From Chitinophaga niastensis (GTDB lineage Bacteria; Bacteroidota; Bacteroidia; Chitinophagales; Chitinophagaceae): DNA of 64,000 nucleotides. A program made the position numbers and the translations under genes. Below are positions 50,779 to 59,611 of this stretch, one piece after another. The stretch is from the NCBI RefSeq assembly GCF_003014755.1, contig NZ_PYAW01000001.1, positions 248,001 through 312,000 on the forward strand. Direction: 5' to 3'. Position 1 is the stretch's first letter, and every line of letters starts with the position of its first letter. The notes under the pieces were generated by a model, which did no database searches, was not told the DNA's origin, and saw only the letters and a list, made by a program, of their open reading frames with translations.

Positions 50779-50797
50779 CGAGGCTCTGCCTAATTAA

Positions 50798-50831
50798 CGT
50801 AAACACTTCATCTGGTGTTTACGTTTTTTTT
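50798..50831 (+). terminator. terminator beyond the right att copy
   Basis: CGTAAACAC (50798-50806) pairs with GTGTTTACG (50815-50823), 8-nt loop, T8. It lies 12 nt after the repeated tRNA 3' end, so it is probably the original terminator of tRNA-Arg(CCG), displaced by the insert. Confidence 0.8.
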
Positions 50832-51001
50832 TGCCCAATTAGCTACAATTAAAAAATGCCTCCCAGATATTTCATTAATATTAATATTTTCTTTAGATTT
50901 AGCAAAAAGAGGCTTCCCTTTTTACATGTCATGTTCCGGCTATCTTATTCTTATCTCCACAAAAAGGAAACCCTTTATAATTTACAAAAACTAATACCCA
51001 A

Positions 51002-51979
51002 ATGAACAAAAACTTATATTCCAAAGAGGACTCAAAGCAATTCTATGAAGAGCGCTTTACACAAGGATATATGGATGATTGGGACATAAATAAAAAACGA
51101 AGAGTCTTTGAAATCCTAAGAGAATTGGATTTACCCGAAAAAGGGCGACTGTTGGATTTTGGTTGTGGCAACGGCGTTTTCACCGAAGTACTTAAAAAAG
51201 CGCTGCCCCACTGGGAAGTTTACGGATGTGATATCAGTGAAGTGGCCATTTCGCATGCACAAAACCGGTTCCCGGATTGCACTTTTTTTGTATCTGATAA
51301 CGATAGGGGTAATTCCTTGAATGAAAAATTCGACTTTATCTTTTCGCATCATGTGTTAGAGCATGTCTTTGATATTGAAAAAACAATGGCCGAGATAAAT
51401 GATTTTCTAAAGACCGGTGCAGCCGCCCTGCTTATTTTTCCTTGCGGCAATGAAGGCAGCTTTGAACATCATTTATCTTTATTAAGAAGTGATGGGATCA
51501 ATGAAGCAATGGGAAACAGATTTTTCTTTGAAGATCCCGGACATGTAAGAAGACTTACTTCCTCTCAAACGGCTGAATTAATGAATCAGCATAATTTTCA
51601 ACTATCAAAAGCGTACTATGGCAATCATTACCATGGCGCCATCAAATGGATCTCACAAAGTTCTCCAAAATTTGTGTGGAGCTTTACAGATGCGGCCAAA
51701 GCGAAGAATAAGGCCGCACGAAAGGAAATAAATCGTTTGAGGAATAAATTACTATTGCTCAATTTCATTCAGCTGCCAGCCATTATTTTCAACAAAGTCA
51801 AAAATAAGCGAGCTAAGAACCTCAAACATTATGCGCTGCTGCTTATAGATTTTATTCCCTCCCTGTTCTCCTATCCCTTTTATGCCGCTGTGAACAGGCG
51901 CAGTGAGCAGGAATGGAAAGAAAAGAAAAAACATCCTCATGGAAGTGAAATGTACCTTTTCTTTAAAAGAGAAAATTAA
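51002..51979 (+). CDS. class I SAM-dependent methyltransferase
   Basis: 325 residues. The Rossmann SAM-binding core is at residues 40-145: motif I LLDFGCGNGVFTEV, acidic motif VYGCDISEVAI, and FDFIFSHHVLEHVFDIEKTM as motif II/post-I. The C-terminal third (about 190-325) is basic and helical (AKNKAARKEINRLRNKLLLL) with a YALLLIDFIPSLFSYPFYAA hydrophobic segment, so it may bind a membrane or a glycan substrate. The specific acceptor is unknown. The gene has its own strong terminator and starts 170 nt after the insert's terminator. Confidence 0.85.
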   Translation: MNKNLYSKEDSKQFYEERFTQGYMDDWDINKKRRVFEILRELDLPEKGRLLDFGCGNGVFTEVLKKALPHWEVYGCDISEVAISHAQNRFPDCTFFVSDNDRGNSLNEKFDFIFSHHVLEHVFDIEKTMAEINDFLKTGAAALLIFPCGNEGSFEHHLSLLRSDGINEAMGNRFFFEDPGHVRRLTSSQTAELMNQHNFQLSKAYYGNHYHGAIKWISQSSPKFVWSFTDAAKAKNKAARKEINRLRNKLLLLNFIQLPAIIFNKVKNKRAKNLKHYALLLIDFIPSLFSYPFYAAVNRRSEQEWKEKKKHPHGSEMYLFFKREN

Positions 51980-52032
51980 AATAGCTATTTCACTAATTCT
52001 TGTAAATTCTTTTAATACATACAATATTGCAT

Positions 52033-52079
52033 ATAAACAGAAGGGGCAGCACTTATACAGTGCTGCCCCTTCTGTTTAT
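52033..52079. terminator. bidirectional terminator, 21-bp stem
   Basis: Arms 52033-52053 and 52059-52079 pair perfectly over 21 bp (GC-rich core AGGGGCAGCACT) with a 5-nt loop. It separates the methyltransferase (+) from the converging ABC-F gene (-). Confidence 0.93.
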
Positions 52080-52087
52080 ATAAAAAT

Positions 52088-53986
52088 TTATGCATTTATT
52101 TCACTCAGCTCCAGCCAACGCATTCCCTTCTCATCTAACAACTGAATGATTTCTCCTATGCGATGCGTCATAGGTTCCATCTTATCAAAAGACAATTCTC
52201 CACTGGATAATTTCGCTTCCAATGTTTTCTTTTCTACTTCCAGCTTTTCTATCTCCTGTTCCAGCAATTCCAGCTCACGCTTTTCTTTAAAAGACATTTT
52301 ACGTCCTTTGTTCTCTTGCACAGGAACTGCTACCACCGCAGGTTCTATTTGTATCTCTTTTTTAGGTAATATTTTTTTCTTGTCTTCTTCCTTCTGCCAT
52401 TCGCGATACTGGCTGTAGTTCCCAGGGAAATCACGTATTTCACCTGCTCCTTCAAAAACAAACAGGTGTTCTACCAGCTTATCCATGAAATAACGGTCGT
52501 GGCTCACTATGATCACACAGCCCTGGAACTCCTGTAAGAAGCTTTCCAGAATGCTTAGTGTAGGCAAATCCAGGTCGTTGGTTGGCTCATCCAATACCAG
52601 GAAGTTAGGATTACGGAAGAGGATAGAGAGCAGATGTAATCTTCTTTTTTCACCTCCACTTAACTTGGATATATAAGTGTATTGTTTTTCAGCCGGGAAC
52701 AGGAACAGCTCCAGGAACTGTGCTGCACTGACTTTGGTACCATCTGCCAGGGGGAAGTTTTCTGCAATGTTCTTTACAAATTCAATCACCCGTACATCTT
52801 CTTTCACCACTAACCCGGTTTGGGAGTAGTTTCCAAAAACAATGGTTTCGCCTATGTTAATTTTACCGGAATCAGGTTGTTCGCTGCCCAATAGCATGTT
52901 CAGGAAAGTGGTTTTCCCTACTCCATTCTTACCAACAATACCTACACGCTCTCCTTTTTTGAAGGTATAATCCATTCCTTTCAGGATTACGTGATCACCG
53001 TAAGCTTTGTATACTTTTTTAAGTTCCAGGATTTTTCCACCCAAACGGGTCATCTTCACATTCAGCTCCAGCTGTTGATCTGCCACACGCTGGCTGGCTT
53101 TTTCTTTTACTTCGTAGAAGGCATCCTGTCTGGATTTAGATTTGGTGGTACGTGCTTTAGGCTGTTTACGCATCCACTCCAGTTCTTTACGGTACAGGTT
53201 ACGGGCCTTATCTACGCTGGATTTATCACTATCCTCTCTGGCGGCTTTCTTTTCCAGGTAATTCTCATAATCACCTTTGTAAATAAATAACTGCTCCAGG
53301 TCCAGCTCCATTACTTCATTACACACACTATCCAGGAAATAACGATCATGCGTTACCAACAGGAGGGTTACACGTTCCTGGTCCAGGTAATTTTCCAGCC
53401 ACTCAATCATTGATACGTCCAGGTGGTTGGTGGGCTCATCCATGATCAGCAGGACATGCTTGTGTTCAAAGCCAATTTCAATCAGTACTTTGGCTAAGGC
53501 CACCCTTTTTTGTTGTCCGCCGGAGAGTGAACCAACCTGTTGATCCAGGTTATGTATATTAAGTTTTCCTAATATTTGTTTTACTTTCGTATCAAAATGC
53601 CAGGCATTGAGTTCATCCATTCTGCCAATAGACTCGGATAATTTATCCAGATCCGGCTCATGTCCTTCTTCGGTTAACAGCTCATATTCCTTGATAGCAT
53701 TCAGAACAGGGTTATCGTGATTAAAAATGTTCTCGATCACTGTTTTTGACAAATCAAAGTCGGAATGCTGCTCCAGCATTACTACGGTTACATCTTTGTG
53801 GATCCACACTTTACCACTATCGGGTACATCTTTTCCACATAAAATACGTAATAAGGTAGATTTACCTGTACCGTTAAGCGCCACCAGCGCTATTTTATCC
53901 CCTTCTTCAATATGAAAAGAAATATCCTTAAATAATGGTTTGGTCCCAAAAGATTTGGTAAGCCCTTCTACTGTAACGTAATGCAT
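52088..53986 (-). CDS. ABC-F family ATPase (Uup-like)
   Basis: 632 residues, a soluble protein with two ABC domains. The first has Walker A ALNGTGKSTLLR (about 36-47), signature LSGGQQKR and LLIMDEPTNHLD. The second has GKNGVGKTTFLN, LSGGEKRRLH and LVLDEPTNDLD. The linker (about 245-310) has the PKARTTKSKSRQDAF ribosome-contacting arm type, and the C-terminus is a coiled coil (KEKRELELLEQEIEKLEVEK) typical of Uup. Probably acts on the ribosome in translation rescue or assembly; some ABC-F proteins protect ribosomes from antibiotics, which cannot be told here. Confidence 0.92.
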   Translation of the reverse strand: MHYVTVEGLTKSFGTKPLFKDISFHIEEGDKIALVALNGTGKSTLLRILCGKDVPDSGKVWIHKDVTVVMLEQHSDFDLSKTVIENIFNHDNPVLNAIKEYELLTEEGHEPDLDKLSESIGRMDELNAWHFDTKVKQILGKLNIHNLDQQVGSLSGGQQKRVALAKVLIEIGFEHKHVLLIMDEPTNHLDVSMIEWLENYLDQERVTLLLVTHDRYFLDSVCNEVMELDLEQLFIYKGDYENYLEKKAAREDSDKSSVDKARNLYRKELEWMRKQPKARTTKSKSRQDAFYEVKEKASQRVADQQLELNVKMTRLGGKILELKKVYKAYGDHVILKGMDYTFKKGERVGIVGKNGVGKTTFLNMLLGSEQPDSGKINIGETIVFGNYSQTGLVVKEDVRVIEFVKNIAENFPLADGTKVSAAQFLELFLFPAEKQYTYISKLSGGEKRRLHLLSILFRNPNFLVLDEPTNDLDLPTLSILESFLQEFQGCVIIVSHDRYFMDKLVEHLFVFEGAGEIRDFPGNYSQYREWQKEEDKKKILPKKEIQIEPAVVAVPVQENKGRKMSFKEKRELELLEQEIEKLEVEKKTLEAKLSSGELSFDKMEPMTHRIGEIIQLLDEKGMRWLELSEINA

Positions 53987-54193
53987 TCCGCGAAGTTATA
54001 AATTATCGGCAACACTCTACGGAATCCGGGATTATGTATTTTATTTATGATATTTTTCGTATATTCAATATAGGATAAGTAGGAAGAGAGATTTGAATAA
54101 TAGCGTTTTCCCTGCACCGAATGATAACATCTTTTTCGAATGCTGTATCGGCCCTTTGTCCATTATCCTCCCCCTCTTTGCGTTAAAAATAAA

Positions 54194-54222
54194 AAGCCCT
54201 TCCGCTAAATGCGGAAGGGCTT
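54194..54222. terminator. terminator of the outer-membrane barrel gene
   Basis: AAGCCCTTCCGC (54194-54205) pairs with GCGGAAGGGCTT (54211-54222), 5-nt loop, with T/A-rich flanks on both sides. It follows the minus-strand barrel gene, whose stop is at 54248. The rest of 53987-54247 holds no other gene that I can see. Confidence 0.85.
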
Positions 54223-54247
54223 GAATATTTTTATAGCTTTTTATCTC

Positions 54248-55819
54248 CTAAAAGTCGTAATAAAGCTGCCGGAATGAACTACGCAGACCAAATTGGAAGA
54301 TTAGCTCCTTATTGTCATAGTAGGCATTTTTCTCTCTTCTACCAGCAACAGAAAGTTCCAAACGAAGATTAATTTTCGGATTTAATAAAAATGCTACTGT
54401 TCCCTGCACATAAGTCAGGTCGGTTTTGAGTCCCTGCCCAACATGATTGCCATAATCTGAGTTGCGTGTATTATAGGATTTGTAGATATCCTTACCATAA
54501 TTGATTCCTGCAGTATCAAGTCCGTACCTGGCAAGCATTACCTCTCCCTTAAAGAACCAGCGTTTATATTGATAATCTGCCAGATTAACCCATTCTACAA
54601 AGTTTGCTCCCATTGGATGGGCCAGTGGTTGATTATAGTGCCCATAATTATTAAGTGTTGTTCTCTGAGAATAAGTATATGGTCTGGCAGCATTAATTTC
54701 CGTCAATATATTCAAATGGTTTACCTGAAAAATATTGTTAGAGCGGAAGCCAATTTGCCCTCCAAACTTATTCGCCCACCAACCTTTACCACCCGTCATT
54801 TCACTCAACTTAAATTCATCCAGTATAAACTGGCCGTATGCTGTAGAATTATTAGAAAAAGCATATTTAACATTCAGGCCCATTAAGGCATTATCAGGGG
54901 AGCCCACGGAAAATTCAACAGGTCGCAAAAACACAATCGGGTTTGCGTAACTCATATCAAATCCACGTTTACCAGAAGAATCCGAATCTTGCCATATAAC
55001 AGATTCGAACAAGCCTATTGAAAATTTCTTGGTTACGTTCCAATCAAGGTAATTGAAAACGCCCCATTTTTTCCGATATCCATTATCATAATCTGCTCTC
55101 GGATATTTCATATCAATAAACTGTGCCCACATGGTTGTGTATTGTACCTTACCAACAGTGGCAATCACTTTCAGAAATGGATAATTGAATGAATTATCGG
55201 ATAACAGCATGGAACGGTAGCCATCTCCTATGAAATTTTTATCATATCCTAATTGAAAATCGAGATACTTGCCTGCTTTATAGTCCAGCAGGGCGGAAGA
55301 ATATGCAAAATCGAATGCTTTACCATGACTATAATCTTTCCATTCTCCCTGTCCTGGTACTATTTGTGTCCGACGGCCGTAAGCATCTACATAAGCAGGA
55401 AACTTACCCTGATTTTCATAAAACTCTGTACGGAAAGTAAAATTTTTCCCCAAGCGACCTCCGGCAATTACGCCCCGTGTATTCAGCCAGGTAGTACCAT
55501 TATCAGAGCTTCTGCCAATTAAAAAATCCGGCAAAAAGCTTGCGTAAAAATCGTAGTCCTCCCTATTATATTGAAGGAGATGTTCTGAAAACAACTTTCG
55601 GTGAAACCAGCTTCTCTTCTTTGTTGTATCACCTGTTGGTAATTCAAATTCTGGCTGTATCATATAATCCCGCAGAGATGAATGATAGTTGTTAGAATCA
55701 GCCATGGCTTTGTAGAAGCCCAGAGAAAATTGTCTACCTGCACTTTGACTAAACGATGTTAAAGATATAGCCGTGAAGGTTAGGACCAACAGGGCTACAA
55801 TTGAGCATTTTCGTAACAT
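54248..55819 (-). CDS. outer-membrane beta-barrel protein, RemB/Wzi-like
   Basis: 523 residues with a signal peptide (1-25, ending TSFSQ). The rest is a series of alternating aromatic/polar strands with many Tyr, Trp and Asn, ending LYYDF with a C-terminal Phe typical for barrel insertion. Length and local patterns resemble capsule-assembly Wzi and the gliding-motility protein RemB of Bacteroidota. Its place at the edge of a polysaccharide locus (gmd, fcl, glycosyltransferase) supports a role in surface polysaccharide attachment or gliding, as inference. Confidence 0.7.
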   Translation of the reverse strand: MLRKCSIVALLVLTFTAISLTSFSQSAGRQFSLGFYKAMADSNNYHSSLRDYMIQPEFELPTGDTTKKRSWFHRKLFSEHLLQYNREDYDFYASFLPDFLIGRSSDNGTTWLNTRGVIAGGRLGKNFTFRTEFYENQGKFPAYVDAYGRRTQIVPGQGEWKDYSHGKAFDFAYSSALLDYKAGKYLDFQLGYDKNFIGDGYRSMLLSDNSFNYPFLKVIATVGKVQYTTMWAQFIDMKYPRADYDNGYRKKWGVFNYLDWNVTKKFSIGLFESVIWQDSDSSGKRGFDMSYANPIVFLRPVEFSVGSPDNALMGLNVKYAFSNNSTAYGQFILDEFKLSEMTGGKGWWANKFGGQIGFRSNNIFQVNHLNILTEINAARPYTYSQRTTLNNYGHYNQPLAHPMGANFVEWVNLADYQYKRWFFKGEVMLARYGLDTAGINYGKDIYKSYNTRNSDYGNHVGQGLKTDLTYVQGTVAFLLNPKINLRLELSVAGRREKNAYYDNKELIFQFGLRSSFRQLYYDF

Positions 55820-55927
55820 GAGTAATAATTTGCTTGCCAGTTACAAATATATGCTTTTAAGCACATTGCGTTTAATTCTTATCAAATAGACTTCAATTAG
55901 TATGAAGAATCGGCATCCTCTTAAATA

Positions 55928-55970
55928 AAAAAAGCAATCGGATAAAGCTTATTTATCCGATTGCTTTTTT
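55928..55970. terminator. terminator, 19-bp stem
   Basis: AAAAAAGCAATCGGATAAA (55928-55946) pairs perfectly with 55952-55970, 5-nt loop. It follows the minus-strand lipoprotein gene by 17 nt. Confidence 0.92.
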
Positions 55971-55987
55971 CTCTAAACAAGAGAGGA

Positions 55988-57343
55988 TTAATTAGAGAAC
56001 ATATTCTGATCCTTTAGTAATCCATTTATTGCATTAGCAGTAATATCAGCAATTTTTGGCAATGAGAAATTATGGCTAGTACACCAGTCTGTGGTAGGGA
56101 AATTCACTACTATTCCAGAGGTCTTTGTCTTTTTGAAAACTATAGCTGTAGGAACAGTTTTCACAGTTCTGAAGGCAAAATCAAAACCAACCAATTCTAC
56201 TTTTTCGAATTTCATTGCTTTTGTGTTAAGGACCGGAACACCTTCTGCATCATAGCCAGTGAGAGGCGCTCCATCATACTCTCTGCTTGGGCAACGAATT
56301 ATATCACCTTTCTTCAGGTGGAGTCCCGCAAAAAGTGGTGAATTGGGACTGGTTATCTTAAATCCTTCCCAACCTTCATTCTTCGCGATCGTTCCATAAC
56401 CACCACCGTCAAAATCACATCCAATACTTGAAATAATCGGGTATTTCAGCTTAGATTCTTTCCAATATATTGTTTTCAATGAATCAGCAACCGGGGGCTC
56501 TCCCAGGCCTTTGTAACAGATCAGTTGACGTTTGGTAGCATCAATTCTAACCTGCCACCACATAACATTACCAGAAAGAATCAATGCATGGTGACCTTCC
56601 GCGACAAACCTATCAAAATTTCTTCTGCCAGGTCTTGTCCAGTATTCGCTATGACCAATAATGATCAATATTTTGCCCTTTATATTCTTGTAATCTTCGA
56701 GATCTTCATCGCAGATAACATTGTAGTTATAATTCTGTTTCAGCATCCATTTGAGAAAGCCCGGACCACCATATTCAGAAAAACGGATAGGACGCAGGAA
56801 AGATACCATCTTTGCTACCGGCAATGTATAGAGGCTTCTGCGGCCCGATTCGCAGTAAGCATTTTCGGTATTGGAAGGATACACAACTGTAAAGTCTACA
56901 TTCTCTTCTTTGGATTTAACAACAAAAGGAATCTTATTTGCAATCAGGTAAACACCGGTTTTAGTATTGGCGGGGATCATAAACCGTATGGGGTGTTCGT
57001 ACTTAAACCCTTCTTCAGACGGCGATTCCCCTTGTGGGCTTTGATTGTATGACTTTTCAGCATTAATTACAAAACTAACTTTACCTTCCATATCATACAC
57101 GCGAATAGACCTGTTCTGATAAGTACTATCTGTTGATGTAAATAATCCTGCACTATCTCCAGGGTAATAAGACATTTTATCCGGATAACCATTCAGTACA
57201 CCAGCATCCCTGATAGCAGGGCTGGCGCCCGGCGGCAGCGGCGGTTCTACTTGAATATCTGATGATTTTTTGCAGGAATAAATAATAGCTGCAATGGATA
57301 ATAAAGTAAGAACGACTGTCTGATTAAATTTAAGTCGAAACAT
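55988..57343 (-). CDS. lipoprotein with N,N-dimethylformamidase beta-subunit-like domain
   Basis: 451 residues with a lipoprotein signal (lipobox AIIYSC, Cys24). After a Pro-rich spacer (PPLPPGASPA) there is a beta-sandwich region, then VSFLRPIRFSEYGGPGFLKW and ILIIIGHSEYWTRPGRRNFD, the conserved core of the DMFase beta-like (glutamine-amidotransferase-like) fold, with ILSGNVMWWQVR and IGCDFDGGGYG further on. Surface-exposed lipoproteins of this type have unknown substrates; amide or ester hydrolysis is possible. It follows the di-heme peroxidase gene by 71 nt in the same direction, and the two are probably co-transcribed. Confidence 0.75.
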   Translation of the reverse strand: MFRLKFNQTVVLTLLSIAAIIYSCKKSSDIQVEPPLPPGASPAIRDAGVLNGYPDKMSYYPGDSAGLFTSTDSTYQNRSIRVYDMEGKVSFVINAEKSYNQSPQGESPSEEGFKYEHPIRFMIPANTKTGVYLIANKIPFVVKSKEENVDFTVVYPSNTENAYCESGRRSLYTLPVAKMVSFLRPIRFSEYGGPGFLKWMLKQNYNYNVICDEDLEDYKNIKGKILIIIGHSEYWTRPGRRNFDRFVAEGHHALILSGNVMWWQVRIDATKRQLICYKGLGEPPVADSLKTIYWKESKLKYPIISSIGCDFDGGGYGTIAKNEGWEGFKITSPNSPLFAGLHLKKGDIIRCPSREYDGAPLTGYDAEGVPVLNTKAMKFEKVELVGFDFAFRTVKTVPTAIVFKKTKTSGIVVNFPTTDWCTSHNFSLPKIADITANAINGLLKDQNMFSN

Positions 57344-57414
57344 AAAAAAATAATCGATTAGGTTAAATAATATTAATAGATATAGGTGACCACGAAATCT
57401 GATTAAAACGCGTA

Positions 57415-59307
57415 CTAATTGTATACGTTTACCATTCTGGGTTTCCCTTTTTCATTGTCCAGAGCGGGTAAAGCATCGGGTAAACGATGAGCAGCAGCCG
57501 TATCTGTCAGTTTCCTTAAAAAAGATATTATATTTTTCTTTTCTTCTGCAGTCAGATTTAATCTTTCTGCAGGAAGTGTTTGATTACTTAACGCAATACC
57601 TACCCCAATCCCTCCACTATTATTATAAAAATCCAAAACTTCTTCCAACGTATAATAGATACCGTTATGCATATACGGTGCGGTAAGTGCCACATTTCTC
57701 AATGTAGGTGTGCGAAAAGCGTATAAATAGGGCGCTACCGGATGCAGTGTATACCTGCCTTTGTCACTATCTATTTTCCGGGAGCCGGCTGCCTGCGGTA
57801 CTCCTATCACCTCCACTTCCGTTTTGGTGAAGTTTGGAGGCAACGCGCCATTAAACAGCGGAGCAAAGTGACAGGTTCCACATTTAGCTTTTCCCATATA
57901 CAGATTGAATCCATTCACTTCTTCACTGTTCATCTGCGTATGATCTCCTCTCATATAGCGGTCAAAAGGGGCGTTCAGGCTGATCAACGACCGGATGTAA
58001 CTGGCAATAACATTTTGCAGGTGATAAGGAGTAAGCGGATCTCTTGATTGCGGAAATGCTTTACTGAAAAGTTCCATATATGCCTTGCTATTACGCAGCA
58101 TTACTATTGATTTAGCAATGGAACCATGCATTTCGTCTGCATTTGATAAAACGTCTGTTATCTGATCTTCAAGATAAGTGACTCTGCCATCATAAAACAA
58201 TGCCGGTTGCAAAGCAGCATTCAACATAGTCACTGTATTTCTGTGAATCACCGACCGTCCATTAATAGCAGGGCTTTTCATAAAACTGTCTGCAAACGCT
58301 TTCCCTGGCTGGTGGCAAGAAGCACAAGCACGTTTTCCATTGCCGGAAAGCGCCGGATCAAAGAACAGGTATCTACCCAACAGTTCCTTTTCTTTGCTGG
58401 AATGTTCTTCCACATCACTGGTATAAAAGTCAGGTGTAAATGCATCTTTATCAAAAACGCTTCCGGCACTGGCTTTAACAGGGCCATATGAATCACTGAG
58501 GTCGATACCTGACTTTTGCGCGACATGTAGCAAGGCTCCACTCAGTGGATTTGCGTAAACTGTCAGAAAATGCATACGATCGAATGAATCAAAATCATGA
58601 TTATTTTTCAGATAAGCTGATCCACTATCTATCAAACCCTTTATTCTTCCATAATCTACAGGAGCTGCTTTAATAAGCCTCTCCTTATAAATTTCCGTTA
58701 TATCATTAAAACATGACCAGACAGCAGCCGCTTCCTCTATTGCATGGCCACTGAAAGGAGCATCATATCCTGCCAGGCCTAATACAGACAATCTGAGTAA
58801 TTCTTTTCTCAGCGCCTTAAACACTGTAGAATCCGACAACAACCTGTTTCTTGAAATGGAGATCGTTTGCGTAAAACTCGCTACCAGTCCACTTGTAAGC
58901 TTTCTTAACATTACACTGTCTTTAATCCTGCATGCAGGAAAAAGGACCCCCTCTATCATTTGAAAGCCTTCAGGAGGAATAACTGTGTTTACATTATCTT
59001 CCTCTTCTACCTCAGGAGTAGCCGGACCATTAATTACTTTGGCCATCTCAGGATTCAAATATTCCGTCAGAAACTCTATATGTTTGTATTCCTGTCTTGC
59101 TTCTTTAAAAAGCTGACAGAGCCTGGTACATGACATATTCCCCATGGCGGCTGCATTCAGTTGCTTTACTATACTATCCGTGTGCTTAAGATGTTCGAGA
59201 TAATAATGTTGTACCTGTTCTGATGCTGGAATGCTTGCCGGTCTTCCATTACAAGCTGCCAACAAAATGAACACAAAGAGGTAGCAATTTGTAATTAGTA
59301 CATTCAT
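57415..59307 (-). CDS. di-heme cytochrome c peroxidase / MauG-family lipoprotein
   Basis: 630 residues with a lipoprotein signal (lipobox LLAAC, Cys19). Two heme c sites are present: CASCH at 328-332 and CGTCH at 476-480, in the CcpA/MauG arrangement, with MHNGIYYTLEEVLDFYNNSG near the C-terminus. Unlike the ~340-residue classical peroxidases it has an extra helical N-terminal region of about 290 residues. MauG-type enzymes use the hemes to oxidise protein side chains; others reduce peroxide. The gene is upstream of the DMFase-like lipoprotein, with a 37-codon ORF further upstream. Confidence 0.87.
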   Translation of the reverse strand: MNVLITNCYLFVFILLAACNGRPASIPASEQVQHYYLEHLKHTDSIVKQLNAAAMGNMSCTRLCQLFKEARQEYKHIEFLTEYLNPEMAKVINGPATPEVEEEDNVNTVIPPEGFQMIEGVLFPACRIKDSVMLRKLTSGLVASFTQTISISRNRLLSDSTVFKALRKELLRLSVLGLAGYDAPFSGHAIEEAAAVWSCFNDITEIYKERLIKAAPVDYGRIKGLIDSGSAYLKNNHDFDSFDRMHFLTVYANPLSGALLHVAQKSGIDLSDSYGPVKASAGSVFDKDAFTPDFYTSDVEEHSSKEKELLGRYLFFDPALSGNGKRACASCHQPGKAFADSFMKSPAINGRSVIHRNTVTMLNAALQPALFYDGRVTYLEDQITDVLSNADEMHGSIAKSIVMLRNSKAYMELFSKAFPQSRDPLTPYHLQNVIASYIRSLISLNAPFDRYMRGDHTQMNSEEVNGFNLYMGKAKCGTCHFAPLFNGALPPNFTKTEVEVIGVPQAAGSRKIDSDKGRYTLHPVAPYLYAFRTPTLRNVALTAPYMHNGIYYTLEEVLDFYNNSGGIGVGIALSNQTLPAERLNLTAEEKKNIISFLRKLTDTAAAHRLPDALPALDNEKGKPRMVNVYN

Positions 59308-59408
59308 AAATATATCAGATTCTAGGCATAACAGAGATCGCTCTGTTTAAGAGGTATGTATCTTTTTGCGTTTAGATCTTACATACGGGTTTTGTTTGAT
59401 GCAGCACA

Positions 59409-59416
59409 CAAAATTA
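59409..59416 (-). promoter_or_regulatory. candidate -7 box (TAATTTTG) for the di-heme peroxidase gene
   Basis: TAATTTTG on the minus strand matches TAnnTTTG, about 100 nt before the ATG at 59307. No -33 element at the expected distance is evident. Confidence 0.35.
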
Positions 59417-59468
59417 CAATTCTTTATATATGGGACCCTTAAAAGGGCATTAAGATTCAATTAAAAGA

Positions 59469-59582
59469 TTAAACGTGCGGAGGAAGAGAAAAGTTACAGT
59501 CACTATATGTATAAGCAACAGCTGAGATAGGAATAGGTGCGATATTTTCTGCAATAGTTATAAGTTCCGGTAATGTTTCCAT
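59469..59582 (-). CDS. small ORF, 37 aa, upstream of the di-heme peroxidase
   Basis: METLPELITIAENIAPIPIS begins a short reading frame that ends DCNFSLPPHV, 161 nt upstream of the MauG-like gene and in the same direction. Its start overlaps the right arm of a hairpin. The ordered composition (Ile/Pro, a single Cys, a PPHV end) looks protein-like, but it is short, and no family is known to me. It could be a real peptide, a leader, or chance. Confidence 0.35.
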   Translation of the reverse strand: METLPELITIAENIAPIPISAVAYTYSDCNFSLPPHV

Positions 59583-59604
59583 AGTAACCAGGAAACATTA
59601 CCGG
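59567..59604. terminator. hairpin between fcl and the small ORF
   Basis: CCGGTAATGTTTCC (59567-59580) pairs perfectly with GGAAACATTACCGG (59591-59604), 10-nt loop, 8 nt after the fcl stop. There is no T-run on the minus strand, so it may be a 3' stabiliser, a weak terminator or a regulator of the small ORF start it covers. Confidence 0.6.
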
Positions 59605-59611
59605 TGAAGAA

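Larger units (their letters stand above)
48184..50785. mobile_element. putative att-bounded insert in tRNA-Arg(CCG)
   Basis: The 14-mer TTCTTGACGAGGCT, the tRNA 3' end, occurs at 48184-48197 and again in the same orientation at 50772-50785, followed only there by a good tRNA-type terminator (50798-50823). Between lie a serine hydrolase, a membrane protein and broken reading frames, but no integrase. The left end, just after the tRNA, is homologous to the sequence after tRNA-Arg(CCT). This reads as a decayed or deleted integrative element, or a mini-element mobilised in trans. Confidence 0.55.

Noticed and set aside
59569..59604. Small ORF plus MauG as a RiPP system
   Set aside because: No leader/core pattern, no transporter or other maturase nearby; kept only as a low-interest lead.
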